From positions 45,396 through 109,395 of the forward strand of contig NZ_JBFONT020000010.1 in assembly GCF_040779325.2 (NCBI RefSeq): a DNA stretch of 64,000 nucleotides. Direction: 5' to 3'. Both the position numbers and the translations under genes were made by a program. A model generated the notes under the pieces. The model had not been told where the DNA came from. It saw only the letters and a list, made by a program, of their open reading frames with translations, and made no database searches. Positions within the stretch are counted from its first letter, which is position 1. Every line of letters begins with the position of its first letter. This DNA is from Aestuariibius violaceus. Lineage in GTDB: Bacteria; Pseudomonadota; Alphaproteobacteria; Rhodobacterales; Rhodobacteraceae. Shown here piece by piece: positions 1-7,650 of the stretch.

Positions 1-788
1 TATACGGTGAGCCAGCCACGAAGGCGGGCTTGGACCCGAGCTCTGCTCATCAACCAATGAAGCAAGAGATGCGCAGTCTTCTTGAAGGGCAAAATCTGCA
101 ATCTCCCATTCGTCTCGATACAGGATGGCTTGTTGTTGGCCACGTCGATGAATTCATGAGTTTCATTCCGGATCCATCAGGAACGCATGGATTCAAGGTT
201 GCGTTTGCGAGCCCAGCTCTCGCGGAGCAACTCGTACGTGCTGCTCATGCCGCGAACAGGCGATCTAAGCTCTTTCAAGGAATAAAGAACAACGACGGTA
301 GGGTCATGCCCGTTTCTGGTCTAAGAGGGCTATACTCCAACTATGACAAGGCAAGAAAGATACTTGCTGACCAGGATTTCTTGGATACGCAGACCCGCGT
401 TCAACAGATTTTAGACTCGCAGAAAGCTATCCTAAAACGAGACTTGGGATTGGCTGATTCAGACTTCGTAGATCTCCCGATACTGTTTCAAGAACCGGAT
501 CCGGCAGGGGCGCCTGGTTTCCACATTGCACTTACCGCCGGTTCGGTGAACATGCTTGTCGTTACAAATTCACCCTCAAACGTAGATCTTGTTATTCCAA
601 AACCGTTTGGGCCGGAAGTCGGTGGCGTCTGTCAATTCGAACAGGCAATTCGCACCGCCTTTGGTAGTAACTCGATTGTTACGCCACATTTTGTTGATTG
701 CTTCATGACGTACCATCTTCTTGCGGGCGAGATTCACTGCGGGACGAATACCAAGCGCATACCACCTGCGCGAAAGTGGTGGGTGTAG
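1..788 (+). CDS. Protein-arginine deiminase (PAD), C-terminal catalytic part; 5' end lies outside the window
   Basis: The frame is open from the first bases, so the gene starts upstream; the TTG at 30 and ATG at 57 are internal. PADs hydrolyse protein arginine to citrulline with Ca2+. Alignment from memory to human PAD4 is strong along the whole visible part: VGHVDEF (141-161) carries the equivalents of His471 and Asp473, followed by LKRDLGLADSD, NMLVV, IPKPFGP and finally GEIHCGTN, whose Cys (738-740) matches catalytic Cys645. The equivalent of Asp350 would lie upstream. The His-to-Cys spacing is 199 residues against 174 in PAD4. GC is about 48%, far below the genes that follow. The gene ends 32 bp before a lipoprotein gene that abuts a DUF4123 adaptor, suggesting a secreted effector. 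Family assignment is firm; effector role is inference. Confidence 0.9.
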   Translation, partial: YGEPATKAGLDPSSAHQPMKQEMRSLLEGQNLQSPIRLDTGWLVVGHVDEFMSFIPDPSGTHGFKVAFASPALAEQLVRAAHAANRRSKLFQGIKNNDGRVMPVSGLRGLYSNYDKARKILADQDFLDTQTRVQQILDSQKAILKRDLGLADSDFVDLPILFQEPDPAGAPGFHIALTAGSVNMLVVTNSPSNVDLVIPKPFGPEVGGVCQFEQAIRTAFGSNSIVTPHFVDCFMTYHLLAGEIHCGTNTKRIPPARKWWV

Positions 789-820
789 CCAATGGTGAAC
801 AAACATTGGAAGGACAGCAG

Positions 821-1504
821 ATGGACTTTCGAAAAGTATGGCAACTTCTTTGCTTGTTCGGCTTTTTCATCCTTGGGACAGCAGCTTGCACACAAACGGA
901 ACAGGGGGTTGCCCCAATGATCGAAGACGAGATCAGAGAACTTTCCGCCCTCAAGGGTTCCGACTACACGACGCGCAGGGATGCCTTTCTCGCCTCCGCT
1001 CCGCAGCTGCCGGAATACCCATATGAGCTTGCCGACCAGGATCCACGCTATCGGGCGCAATACCTGATCCTCCGGGGGTGGCAGCAAAGCCCAGACGTCT
1101 ATCGAGAAGTGCAGGAGCGGATCGAAAGCACAGATGCCGAATTCATGGGAAGAAGCGCTGCGGGCTTTTTTCCCCTCTGGAACGGCTCCCGCGGCTTGTC
1201 GGCCAGCAAGTGGCGCTACGATGGCCTCGCATTCGCCTGGGAGGACATCCTGAAGTTCAGCGAGACCAAACCAAGATGGCAGATCAGCAATAGCCTGTTC
1301 ATCATCGAGGGCTTCCCACATGAGGACTCCATCGACCCGTTGTTAATCGCAATGCATCTGGAGAACGACCGCTCAGCCTATGCACGGCGTCTTACCGTCT
1401 TGAGCAAAATGCCCAAACCAGCCCTTGAGGACCGCCTTGAGATCGACCGGAACTTCTACACCCACGTCCGGCCCATCCTGAACGAGGCTCTGGGCCGGAA
1501 CTAG
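821..1504 (+). CDS. Predicted lipoprotein of unknown function, candidate immunity/partner protein of the PAD gene
   Basis: ATG 821 is chosen because AAGGA lies just upstream and the protein then begins with a signal sequence: MDFRK, a hydrophobic stretch (LLCLFGFFILG) and a lipobox-like TAAC, giving a predicted lipidated Cys near residue 22. The mature part, about 205 residues, is soluble and helical-looking with many aromatic residues; I recognise no family. Its stop codon is directly followed by the ATG of the DUF4123 gene, so translation is probably coupled. GC rises along the gene from about 48% to about 60%. Position between a toxin-like enzyme and a type VI adaptor makes an immunity role plausible, and lipidation would place it in the periplasm, where a Ca2+-dependent PAD could be active. 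That role is inference. Confidence 0.75.
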   Translation: MDFRKVWQLLCLFGFFILGTAACTQTEQGVAPMIEDEIRELSALKGSDYTTRRDAFLASAPQLPEYPYELADQDPRYRAQYLILRGWQQSPDVYREVQERIESTDAEFMGRSAAGFFPLWNGSRGLSASKWRYDGLAFAWEDILKFSETKPRWQISNSLFIIEGFPHEDSIDPLLIAMHLENDRSAYARRLTVLSKMPKPALEDRLEIDRNFYTHVRPILNEALGRN

Positions 1505-2374
1505 ATGACGGATGCCGAACCTGTCCTGAGCGTCGAGGCGCTCGAGATCCCGCCGCTTCCCCCGCAGGCGGACCTCCCGTTCTGGGCAAAGGACTGGATC
1601 GTCCCGGAACTGCACGACCTTCTCTTCGGCGATCCCGCCCCGCGCACCTATCTCGTTGTCGATGCCACCCTGCGCAGCAACGTCACCGGGCTTTTCGATC
1701 TCGATACCGTCGATGTTCCGATCCGCTGCCTGTTCCAGGGCGCGGCAGAGGTCCAGTTCGCCGAAAGCGCCCCCTACCTGATCGACCTCACACGCCCCGA
1801 CGACGCGGTGCCGGATTTCCACCGGGATTTCTTCCCCAATCACTGGGACAAGGGCACCGGCATCCTGCTGACGACCGACGCCACGATGGACGAGCTTTGG
1901 CGGCATCTGCGCAAGTTCACCAAATCCCATAGCGAAGAGGGCCCGCACCGCTTCTTCCGCTTCTGGGAGCCGAATGTCACCCGCGACTATTTCGAAGCGG
2001 TGGCCCGGATGCCCTCCCGCGCCAAGGACCTGTTCCAGCTGAAGACCGGAAAATGGATCGGCCGGATCGTCAGCTATGCGCGGGCCGTGGACCAGGCCTG
2101 CCAGGTCGTCCCCGACCGGAACCTGATCGGGCAGGCTGTCTATTCCGGCGGGCCGTTCCGGCTCACGGCGGAGGAGGAGGCCGCACTGCTCAAAGGTGTG
2201 CTGCGCGGTCACGCCAAGGCGCTCGAGCTCAAGATCACGGACGACGCGGCACAGGTCCCGCCCATGGAACGCGAGAGAGTGGTCTTGGACACCGTGCTTG
2301 ACCATCACCGGGCGGGCATCCGCGATCTGGGCCGGATCCGTGCCGAGGCACTGGCGCGGCTACAGGCGGGCTAG
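1505..2374 (+). CDS. DUF4123 domain protein, type VI secretion effector adaptor/chaperone
   Basis: DUF4123 proteins (Tap/TEC adaptors) load effectors onto VgrG spikes of the type VI secretion system. The domain occupies about residues 45-170 and shows the usual succession of blocks: YLVVDA, RCLFQG, SAPYLIDL, GILLTTDATMDELWRHLRKF and FFRFWEPNV. The C-terminal 120 residues are a charged helical region, probably the client-specific part. The gene starts immediately after the lipoprotein stop and is the last gene of the unit; a convergent cytochrome c gene begins 6 bp beyond. The usual order is vgrG, DUF4123, effector, immunity; here the adaptor is last. No vgrG, PAAR or T6SS structural gene is visible in the window. 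GC is in the mid-60s, like the neighbouring core genes and unlike the PAD gene. Confidence 0.88.
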   Translation: MTDAEPVLSVEALEIPPLPPQADLPFWAKDWIVPELHDLLFGDPAPRTYLVVDATLRSNVTGLFDLDTVDVPIRCLFQGAAEVQFAESAPYLIDLTRPDDAVPDFHRDFFPNHWDKGTGILLTTDATMDELWRHLRKFTKSHSEEGPHRFFRFWEPNVTRDYFEAVARMPSRAKDLFQLKTGKWIGRIVSYARAVDQACQVVPDRNLIGQAVYSGGPFRLTAEEEAALLKGVLRGHAKALELKITDDAAQVPPMERERVVLDTVLDHHRAGIRDLGRIRAEALARLQAG

Positions 2375-2379
2375 GGCCG

Positions 2380-2826
2380 CTACCGCCCGGTCTCGTCCTG
2401 CGCCGTCACCTGGGCCTGATGGGCGCGTTCGCGTTCGGGCCACTGGGTCTTGATCCATTCCAGCACGTCGCGCAGCTCGGCCTCGGAATAGGTCTCGCCG
2501 AAGCCCGGCATGTTGCTCTGATACCCGCGGCCCACCACCGCCGCCGTCCCCCGCATCGTGATGTCGAGCAGGACGCGGTCGGCATGGTGCCACGTATGGC
2601 CGGTCTCGTCATGGGGCGGGGCGGGCAGGCGGCCGTCGGGCCCCCGCATCCGCCAGTCGGGCTCTCCCTCCAGATCGGCACCGTGGCACGACGCGCAGGC
2701 CTCGGCATAGATCGCCGCGCCCCGCGCCAGATCGGGAACATAGCCTCCGCGCCCGTCGCCCGCCGCCAGCCAGACCCCCGCCCCGGCCAGCACCATGACA
2801 GCCGCGCCAAGCACCGCACCCCTCAC
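2380..2826 (-). CDS. Periplasmic class I cytochrome c
   Basis: A 148-residue protein with an N-terminal hydrophobic segment (residues 3-22) that acts as export signal or membrane anchor. The haem motif CASCH is near residue 44, and a Met in a Tyr-Gln-Ser-Asn-Met-Pro-Gly-Phe context near residue 105 is the likely distal haem ligand, as in small cytochromes c. The start overlaps the last 4 bases of the copper ATPase gene, so the two are co-transcribed. Small cytochromes behind copper ATPases are common in Rhodobacteraceae and fit supply of electrons to, or redox buffering of, the copper/oxidase system. Exact redox partner is not deducible. Confidence 0.88.
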   Translation of the reverse strand: MRGAVLGAAVMVLAGAGVWLAAGDGRGGYVPDLARGAAIYAEACASCHGADLEGEPDWRMRGPDGRLPAPPHDETGHTWHHADRVLLDITMRGTAAVVGRGYQSNMPGFGETYSEAELRDVLEWIKTQWPERERAHQAQVTAQDETGR

Positions 2827-5270
2827 AGCTTCACCTTCCGCAGCCGCAGGGAGTTCCCGATGACCGACACCGACGACAGGCTCATCGCCGCCGCCGCGAT
2901 CATCGGCGACAGAAGCACCCCGAAGATGGGATAGAGGATGCCCGCCGCCACTGGCACGCCCGCGCTGTTATAGACGAAGGCGAAGAACAGGTTCTGCTTG
3001 ATGTTCCGCATCGTCGCCTGCGCCAGATGACGCGCCCGCACGATCCCCCGCAGATCGCCCTTTACCAGCGTCACGCCCGCGCTTTCCACGGCGACATCGG
3101 CGCCGGTGCCCATCGCGATCCCCACGTCCGCCGCCGCGAGTGCTGGGGCGTCGTTCACCCCGTCGCCCGCCATGGCGACGGCATGACCCTCGGCTTTCAA
3201 TTCACCGACCAGCGCCGCCTTGTCTTCGGGAGAGACCTCTGCCCGCACCTCATCGATTTCCAGCACCCGCGCGACCGCCTGCGCCGTGCCGCGGCTGTCG
3301 CCGGTCGCCATCACGATCCGCAAGCCGGCCTCCTGCAAGTCGCGGATCGCGCCCGCCGTCGTCTCCTTGATCCGGTCCTGCACCGCGACGATCCCGGCCA
3401 GCTGCCCGCCCACGGCCAGCAGCATCGCCGTCTTCCCGGCCTCCTGCAGTTCCGCGACCTGCCCCTCGACCGCAGACAGATCCACGCCGAGATCGGCCAT
3501 CAGCGCCGCGTTGCCAAGCGCCACGCTCTGCCCGTCGACCGCGCCGCGCACGCCCTCGCCAGTCACCGCCTCGAACTCGCCTGCCTCCAGCCGGGCCGCC
3601 CCGCGTTCCTCGGCGCCCGACAGGATCGCCTCGGCCAGCGGATGCTCCGACCCGCGCTCCAGCGCCGCGGCCAGGGCCAGCACCCGCTCCTCCGAAGCCT
3701 CCCCAACGGCCACGAAATCCGTCAAACTCGGCCGCCCCTCCGTCAGCGTCCCGGTCTTGTCCAGCACCAGCACGTCGACCTTCGCGAACCGCTCCAAAGC
3801 CTCCGCATCGCGGATCAGCACACCGGCCTGCGCCCCGCGCCCCGTGGCCACCATGATCGACATCGGCGTCGCCAGACCCAACGCGCAGGGGCAGGCGATG
3901 ATCAGCACGCTCACCGCCGCCACGACCGCATAGCCCAAGGCAGGCACCGGCCCGACGACCAGCCACACGAGAAATGCCAAAGCCGCGATCCCGATCACCG
4001 TCGGCACGAAATAGCCAGCCACCCGGTCCGCCAGCGCCTGGATCGGCGCGCGCGACCGCTGGGCCGCCGCCACCATGGCGACGATCCGCGACAGCACCGT
4101 GTCGCTGCCCACCGCCTGCGCCTCCATTACGAAAGAGCCCGTCTTGTTCAGCGTCCCGCCCGTCACCGCGTCGCCTTCCGCCTTCTCGACCGGCACCGGC
4201 TCCCCGGTAATCATGCTCTCATCGACCGACGACCGCCCCTCGACGACCGCCCCGTCGACCGGCACCGCCTCTCCCGGCCGCACGCGCAGCCGGTCGCCCG
4301 TCTGCACCGCCTCCAGCGGCACGTCCTCCTCGCCCGCCTCTGTCACCCGCCGCGCCGTCTTGGGCGACAGGTCCATCAGCGCGCGGATCGCGTCGCCCGT
4401 CCGGTCGCGCGCCGTCAGCTCCATGACCTGACCGACCAGCACGAGGATCAGGATCACCGCCGCCGCCTCGAAATAAAGCGGCGGCCCATGCATTCCCTGC
4501 AGGCTGTCCGGAAAGATCCCCGGCACCAGCAGCGACACCAGGCTGAACCCGTAAGCCGCTCCGGTGCCGATCGCGATCAACGTCCACATGTTCAGGTTGC
4601 CCGTGACGATCGACGACCAGCCGCGTTTGAAGAAGGGCTGCGCGATCCACACGACCACCGGCGTCGCGAAAAGGAACTGCAGCCACCGCACCGTCTCGGC
4701 CCCGAACCAGTCCCCCCAGGGCACGCCCAGCATGCCCCCCATCTCCAGCGCCAGAACGGCCAGCGCCAGAGGCGCCCCGATCCACAGGCGGCGCCGGAAA
4801 TCCACCAGTTCCGGGTTCGGCCCGGCATCGGCGCTGGGCATCATCGGCTCCAGCGCCATCCCGCAGATCGGGCAATCGCTTGGCCCCTCCCGCACGATCT
4901 CCGGGTCCATCGGGCAGGTATAAAGCGTCCCCTCCGGCATCGGCTCCGGCGCGGGCCGGTCGCCCAGATAGTCTTCCGGGGCCGCCTCGAACTTCTCCTG
5001 ACAGCGGCCAGAGCAGAAATAGAACCGCTGGCCCTGATGCTTGGCCATGTGCCGCGCCGTGGCCCGGGTCACGCGCATCCCGCAAACGGGATCCTCCGCC
5101 TCAAGATAGGCGTCCGGATCCGCCTCGAACTTCGCCCGGCAGCCGTCGTGGCAGAAGTGGTAGACATGCCCCTCATGCTCCAGCCGAGGCTTCCCGGCAT
5201 CCGGGTCGACACTCATCCCGCAAACCGGGTCTCGGGTGACGGTTTCGGGGGCTAGGGCGGTCTCGGCCAT
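2823..5270 (-). CDS. copA: Copper-translocating P1B-type ATPase with two YHS domains
   Basis: Exports Cu(I) from cytoplasm to periplasm. From the N terminus: two YHS-type Cys-rich domains (DPVCGM near residues 14 and 60, each followed by a CxxxC), a heavy-metal-binding domain (YTCPMDP...CPICGM near 118-138) instead of classical HMA domains, eight membrane segments, the metal-site motif CPCALGLATP near 460, the phosphorylation motif DKTGTLTEG near 504, SEHPLAEA and the hinge GDGVNDAPA. ATG 5270 is preferred over 5285 because GGAGG lies 8 bases before it, inside the longer reading. Transcribed from the CueR-type promoter at 5294-5324, divergent to cueR, and followed by a 4-bp overlap with cytochrome c. 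The motif set supports Cu(I)/Ag(I) rather than Zn/Cd. Confidence 0.95.
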   Translation of the reverse strand: MAETALAPETVTRDPVCGMSVDPDAGKPRLEHEGHVYHFCHDGCRAKFEADPDAYLEAEDPVCGMRVTRATARHMAKHQGQRFYFCSGRCQEKFEAAPEDYLGDRPAPEPMPEGTLYTCPMDPEIVREGPSDCPICGMALEPMMPSADAGPNPELVDFRRRLWIGAPLALAVLALEMGGMLGVPWGDWFGAETVRWLQFLFATPVVVWIAQPFFKRGWSSIVTGNLNMWTLIAIGTGAAYGFSLVSLLVPGIFPDSLQGMHGPPLYFEAAAVILILVLVGQVMELTARDRTGDAIRALMDLSPKTARRVTEAGEEDVPLEAVQTGDRLRVRPGEAVPVDGAVVEGRSSVDESMITGEPVPVEKAEGDAVTGGTLNKTGSFVMEAQAVGSDTVLSRIVAMVAAAQRSRAPIQALADRVAGYFVPTVIGIAALAFLVWLVVGPVPALGYAVVAAVSVLIIACPCALGLATPMSIMVATGRGAQAGVLIRDAEALERFAKVDVLVLDKTGTLTEGRPSLTDFVAVGEASEERVLALAAALERGSEHPLAEAILSGAEERGAARLEAGEFEAVTGEGVRGAVDGQSVALGNAALMADLGVDLSAVEGQVAELQEAGKTAMLLAVGGQLAGIVAVQDRIKETTAGAIRDLQEAGLRIVMATGDSRGTAQAVARVLEIDEVRAEVSPEDKAALVGELKAEGHAVAMAGDGVNDAPALAAADVGIAMGTGADVAVESAGVTLVKGDLRGIVRARHLAQATMRNIKQNLFFAFVYNSAGVPVAAGILYPIFGVLLSPMIAAAAMSLSSVSVIGNSLRLRKVKL

Positions 5271-5293
5271 GGTCTGATCCTCCATCGACCGCA

Positions 5294-5324
5294 GATCTAG
5301 TCCTTCCAGTCACTGGAAGGTCAA
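5294..5324 (-). promoter_or_regulatory. CueR-type copper promoter/operator for copA
   Basis: On the minus strand TTGACC (5324-5319) and TAGATC (5299-5294) are separated by 19 bp, the overlong spacer typical of MerR-family activated promoters. The spacer holds the dyad CCTTCC-N7-GGAAGG (5302-5320), the CueR consensus. The promoter drives copA; the divergent cueR begins 40 bp away. Confidence 0.93.
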
Positions 5325-5363
5325 GCCCGCATCCCCTACCTCTTCGGTGAAGGAGGCCCCACC

Positions 5364-5759
5364 ATGAACATCTCCGACGCCGCCCGCACCAGCGGCCTGC
5401 CCGCCAAGACCATCCGCTATTACGAAGAGATCGGCCTGATCCGCCCCGCCCGCGGCCCCAACGGCTACCGCGACTTCAGCGATCAGGACGCGCACAAGCT
5501 CGCCTTCCTGGGCCGCGCGCGGTCCCTTGGCTTCTCGATCGAGGAATGCCGGACGCTCCTCTCCCTCTACGAGGATCGCGAGAGGGCCAGCGCCGATGTC
5601 CGCCAGATCGCCCGCGACCATCTGGGACGGATCACCCGCAAGATCGAGGAACTCCAGGCGCTCCACGGCATGCTGGAGGTGCTCGTCGCCCGCTGCCACG
5701 GCGACGACCGGCCCGATTGTCCGATCCTCGACGACCTCGCCGGGGCCGAGCCGGGCTGA
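5364..5759 (+). CDS. cueR: CueR, Cu(I)-responsive MerR-family regulator
   Basis: 131 residues. N-terminal winged helix (MNISDAARTSGLPAKTIRYYEEIGL) typical of MerR proteins, a long dimerisation helix around residues 75-110, and the metal loop CHGDDRPDC near 112-120, closely matching the two-Cys Cu(I)/Ag(I)/Au(I) site of E. coli CueR. Binds the dyad between its own start and copA and underwinds the 19-bp spacer when copper is bound. The start follows a GAAGGAGG ribosome site. Divergent from copA, as in many Gram-negative copper loci. Confidence 0.95.
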   Translation: MNISDAARTSGLPAKTIRYYEEIGLIRPARGPNGYRDFSDQDAHKLAFLGRARSLGFSIEECRTLLSLYEDRERASADVRQIARDHLGRITRKIEELQALHGMLEVLVARCHGDDRPDCPILDDLAGAEPG

Positions 5760-5763
5760 AACG

Positions 5764-5807
5764 ATTGTCCGCGGACCAAGGACAATTCCGGAAATCTCCG
5801 GAATCGT
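5764..5807 (+). terminator. Paired hairpins behind cueR, likely terminator
   Basis: Two adjoining inverted repeats start 4 bp after the cueR stop: ATTGTCC/GGACAAT (5764-5786) and ATTCCGGA-AATC-TCCGGAAT (5785-5804), the second followed only by CGTTTCC. The weak T-run makes termination efficiency uncertain. Confidence 0.5.
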
Positions 5808-6023
5808 TTCCGCCCGTTGCGCAGGCCCCCTGCGTGCGGGCCGTTAACCGGCCAAATCCGGGCAAAAGTGTCCGACAGAATGCCGACGGAATGCCGACCG
5901 AACGCCGACACACCGCGGAGTTCTGAAAACACTGCCGTTAACGGCCGATTCGCGCTCAAGGGCCGTTTCCGCCGAAATCGTCGCCGCCCGCACCCCTTAC
6001 GATCCGTTCAGACCTATGGCGGC
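5802..6023. repeat. Dispersed intergenic element, copy 1 (about 220 bp; copy 2 at 37433-37658)
   Basis: Non-coding stretch collinear with 37433-37658. Shared landmarks in the same order and near-identical spacing: AAT(C/T)GTTTCC (5802), a TTAACC block (5844), the exact 20-mer tgtccgacagaatgccgacg (5869-5888), further copies of an 11-bp unit like GAATGCCGACG, GTTAAC(G/A)GCCGATTCGC (5937-5953) and CTTAC(G)ATCCG (5997). It reaches the stop codon of the minus-strand sco gene, as copy 2 reaches the stop of pepF. Function unknown. Confidence 0.75.
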
Positions 6024-6638
6024 CTAGCCCGCCGCGGCGGAAAAACAGGCCGTCGTCTGGGCGATCTGCTCGGCCGTCGCCTCCCGCCGGAAGAACTCCA
6101 CGAAGCCGTGTTCGGGCAGCACCAGGTACGTCTGTGTCGAGTGATCCACCAGGTAATAGGGATCGTCCGCAGGCTCGGCCCGGTAATAGGTCCGATAGGC
6201 CCGGCTCGCCGCCGCCACCTGCTCTTCGCTGCCTGTCAGGCCGATCATGTCGTCGTGGAAGACGTCGGTGAAATCGCGCACCACCTCCGGCGTATCCCGT
6301 TGAGGATCCACGGAAATGAACACGGCCTGCGCATCGACGCCCTGTTCCTCCAGCAGATAGATCGCCTCCGCATTCCGCGCGGAATCCAGCGGGCAGACAT
6401 CCGGGCAGAACGTGTAGCCGAAGTAAACCAGCGACGGCTTGGTGATGACATCCGCATCCGTCACCGTCTCGCCGGTCTCGCTCACCAGTTCGAACGGCCC
6501 GCCGATATCGCCGCCTGCCACGGCCGACCCGGTGCATTGCGCGAATTGCTCGTCCACGGTGGGACGCATCAACCATGCGGCCCCCGTGATCGCGGCAAGC
6601 GTCCCGACGCCTACCGCCACAAGAAGAAGGGATTTCAT
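6024..6638 (-). CDS. Sco1/SenC-family copper chaperone for cytochrome oxidase assembly
   Basis: 204 residues from ATG 6638, preferred over an upstream start because GAGGAGG precedes it and the protein then begins with a clean N-terminal membrane anchor (residues 4-22). The thioredoxin-like periplasmic domain carries the copper ligands FCPDVCP (Cys78 and Cys82) and the conserved His166 in YLVDHSTQTYL. Sco proteins deliver copper to the CuA site of cytochrome c oxidase or act as thiol reductase for it. It follows the PCuAC gene by 10 bp; PCuAC and Sco commonly cooperate in CuA assembly. No downstream gene follows in the operon; the dispersed element lies after its stop. Confidence 0.93.
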   Translation of the reverse strand: MKSLLLVAVGVGTLAAITGAAWLMRPTVDEQFAQCTGSAVAGGDIGGPFELVSETGETVTDADVITKPSLVYFGYTFCPDVCPLDSARNAEAIYLLEEQGVDAQAVFISVDPQRDTPEVVRDFTDVFHDDMIGLTGSEEQVAAASRAYRTYYRAEPADDPYYLVDHSTQTYLVLPEHGFVEFFRREATAEQIAQTTACFSAAAG

Positions 6639-6648
6639 CGCGTCCTCC

Positions 6649-7146
6649 TCAATTTCCGTGTCCGGAATGGTCCATGTCGCCATGGCCGGAATGGTCCATC
6701 CCCTCGCCCATTCGGGCCTCGACGTTGAAGATCACCTCGACCTCGCCGGCCTCTTCGAAGGTCAGAGTGACAGGGATTTCCTCACCGATTTCAAAGGGAT
6801 CGCCGTTCAGCCCCATGAACATCACATGCAGCCCGCCGGGCTCCAGCGTCACGGTCTCGCCCGCCGGGATCTCGATCCCATCTTCCTGTTCAGCCATCCG
6901 CATCACGCCGTCCTCCTCAAAGCTTCGGTGAAGCTCCACGCGGGGGAAATCGGCACGCGCCGCGACCAGGCGATCGGCAGTGTCGCCGGTATTGGTGATC
7001 GCCATATAGCCACCGCCCGCCATCGCCGTCGGCGCGCTTTCGAAGATGAAGGGATGGTCGATCGTCAGATCGCCTGCGGTAAATTCATGCGCCATTGCCA
7101 GCGACGGAAGACCGGCCAGAACGGCCACGCTAAGGATATGTTTCAT
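6649..7146 (-). CDS. PCuAC-family periplasmic copper chaperone
   Basis: 165 residues with a cleavable signal peptide (cut after LAMA). The copper site pattern H-x10-M ... H-x-M is visible: His in VELHRSFEEDGVMRM, then GGLHVMFM. A C-terminal tail with two MDHSGHG repeats adds His/Met ligands, as in longer PCuAC proteins. These chaperones capture Cu(I) in the periplasm and pass it to Sco and the CuA site. The gene lies between DUF2946 and sco on the minus strand, with a 10-bp gap to sco and about 60 bp to DUF2946; a small GC hairpin (GGCGGC/GCCGCC, 7173-7192) lies in that gap. Confidence 0.93.
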   Translation of the reverse strand: MKHILSVAVLAGLPSLAMAHEFTAGDLTIDHPFIFESAPTAMAGGGYMAITNTGDTADRLVAARADFPRVELHRSFEEDGVMRMAEQEDGIEIPAGETVTLEPGGLHVMFMGLNGDPFEIGEEIPVTLTFEEAGEVEVIFNVEARMGEGMDHSGHGDMDHSGHGN

Positions 7147-7205
7147 TGGTGTTTCTCCGGGTCGGCGGCACTCCGAAGCCGCCTGTCAGTTCATGTCGGT
7201 GAGTG

Positions 7206-7550
7206 TCAGACGTGAACGGCTCCCGGCGGCGCGCGTGCCGCGAAGGCCCGATCAGGACGGCGCTCGACCGCGGCTGCCGCGTTCCAAAGACGCTCCACCA
7301 CGCGGCCCGGCGCCACCAGGCCCGGCACCACCTCCGGCACCAGCGCCTCGCCCACCAGCCGGCAGGCCTCACAGCCCCGATCCTGATGCGCGGGCCCGTC
7401 GCCGCAGATGTCAGAAAAATCTCCGCCGCCAAGGACATAGGCCGCAATCCGCGCCTCGTCCTCAGCCGCGGCCAACCGATGCCCGCCGCCCAAAGCGGCC
7501 AAGGCCACGGCGACGAGGCAGACGATCAGGCGGGACGCAATCAGGCGCAT
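7206..7550 (-). CDS. DUF2946 family protein
   Basis: 114 residues from ATG 7550, chosen because TGGGGG lies before it and it gives an N-terminal hydrophobic export segment (LIVCLVAVALAALGGG). The Cys-containing motif DICGDG followed by CEACRLV is characteristic of DUF2946. Family members are short exported proteins often next to copper genes; no biochemical role is established to my knowledge. It is the first gene of the minus-strand operon DUF2946-PCuAC-sco, which supports a copper link. Confidence 0.75.
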   Translation of the reverse strand: MRLIASRLIVCLVAVALAALGGGHRLAAAEDEARIAAYVLGGGDFSDICGDGPAHQDRGCEACRLVGEALVPEVVPGLVAPGRVVERLWNAAAAVERRPDRAFAARAPPGAVHV

Positions 7551-7650
7551 GACCCCCACATATCCCCGGCCCGATCCCGGCGCCAGTCCGCGCAACGCGT
7601 CAAAACGCCCGAAACGTGCCGATATCAACGGGTTGCATTCTGCCGCCAAA

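Noticed and set aside
3027..5255. Plus-strand open frame of 742 codons opposite the copper ATPase
   Set aside because: A GC-rich antisense shadow: Arg/His/Pro-rich translation, no domain, no ribosome site, and the minus strand encodes a complete P-type ATPase.
5869..5910. 11-bp GAATGCCGAC units as a CRISPR-like array
   Set aside because: Units are far too short, directly adjacent and without unique spacers; better treated as a binding-site array in a dispersed element.
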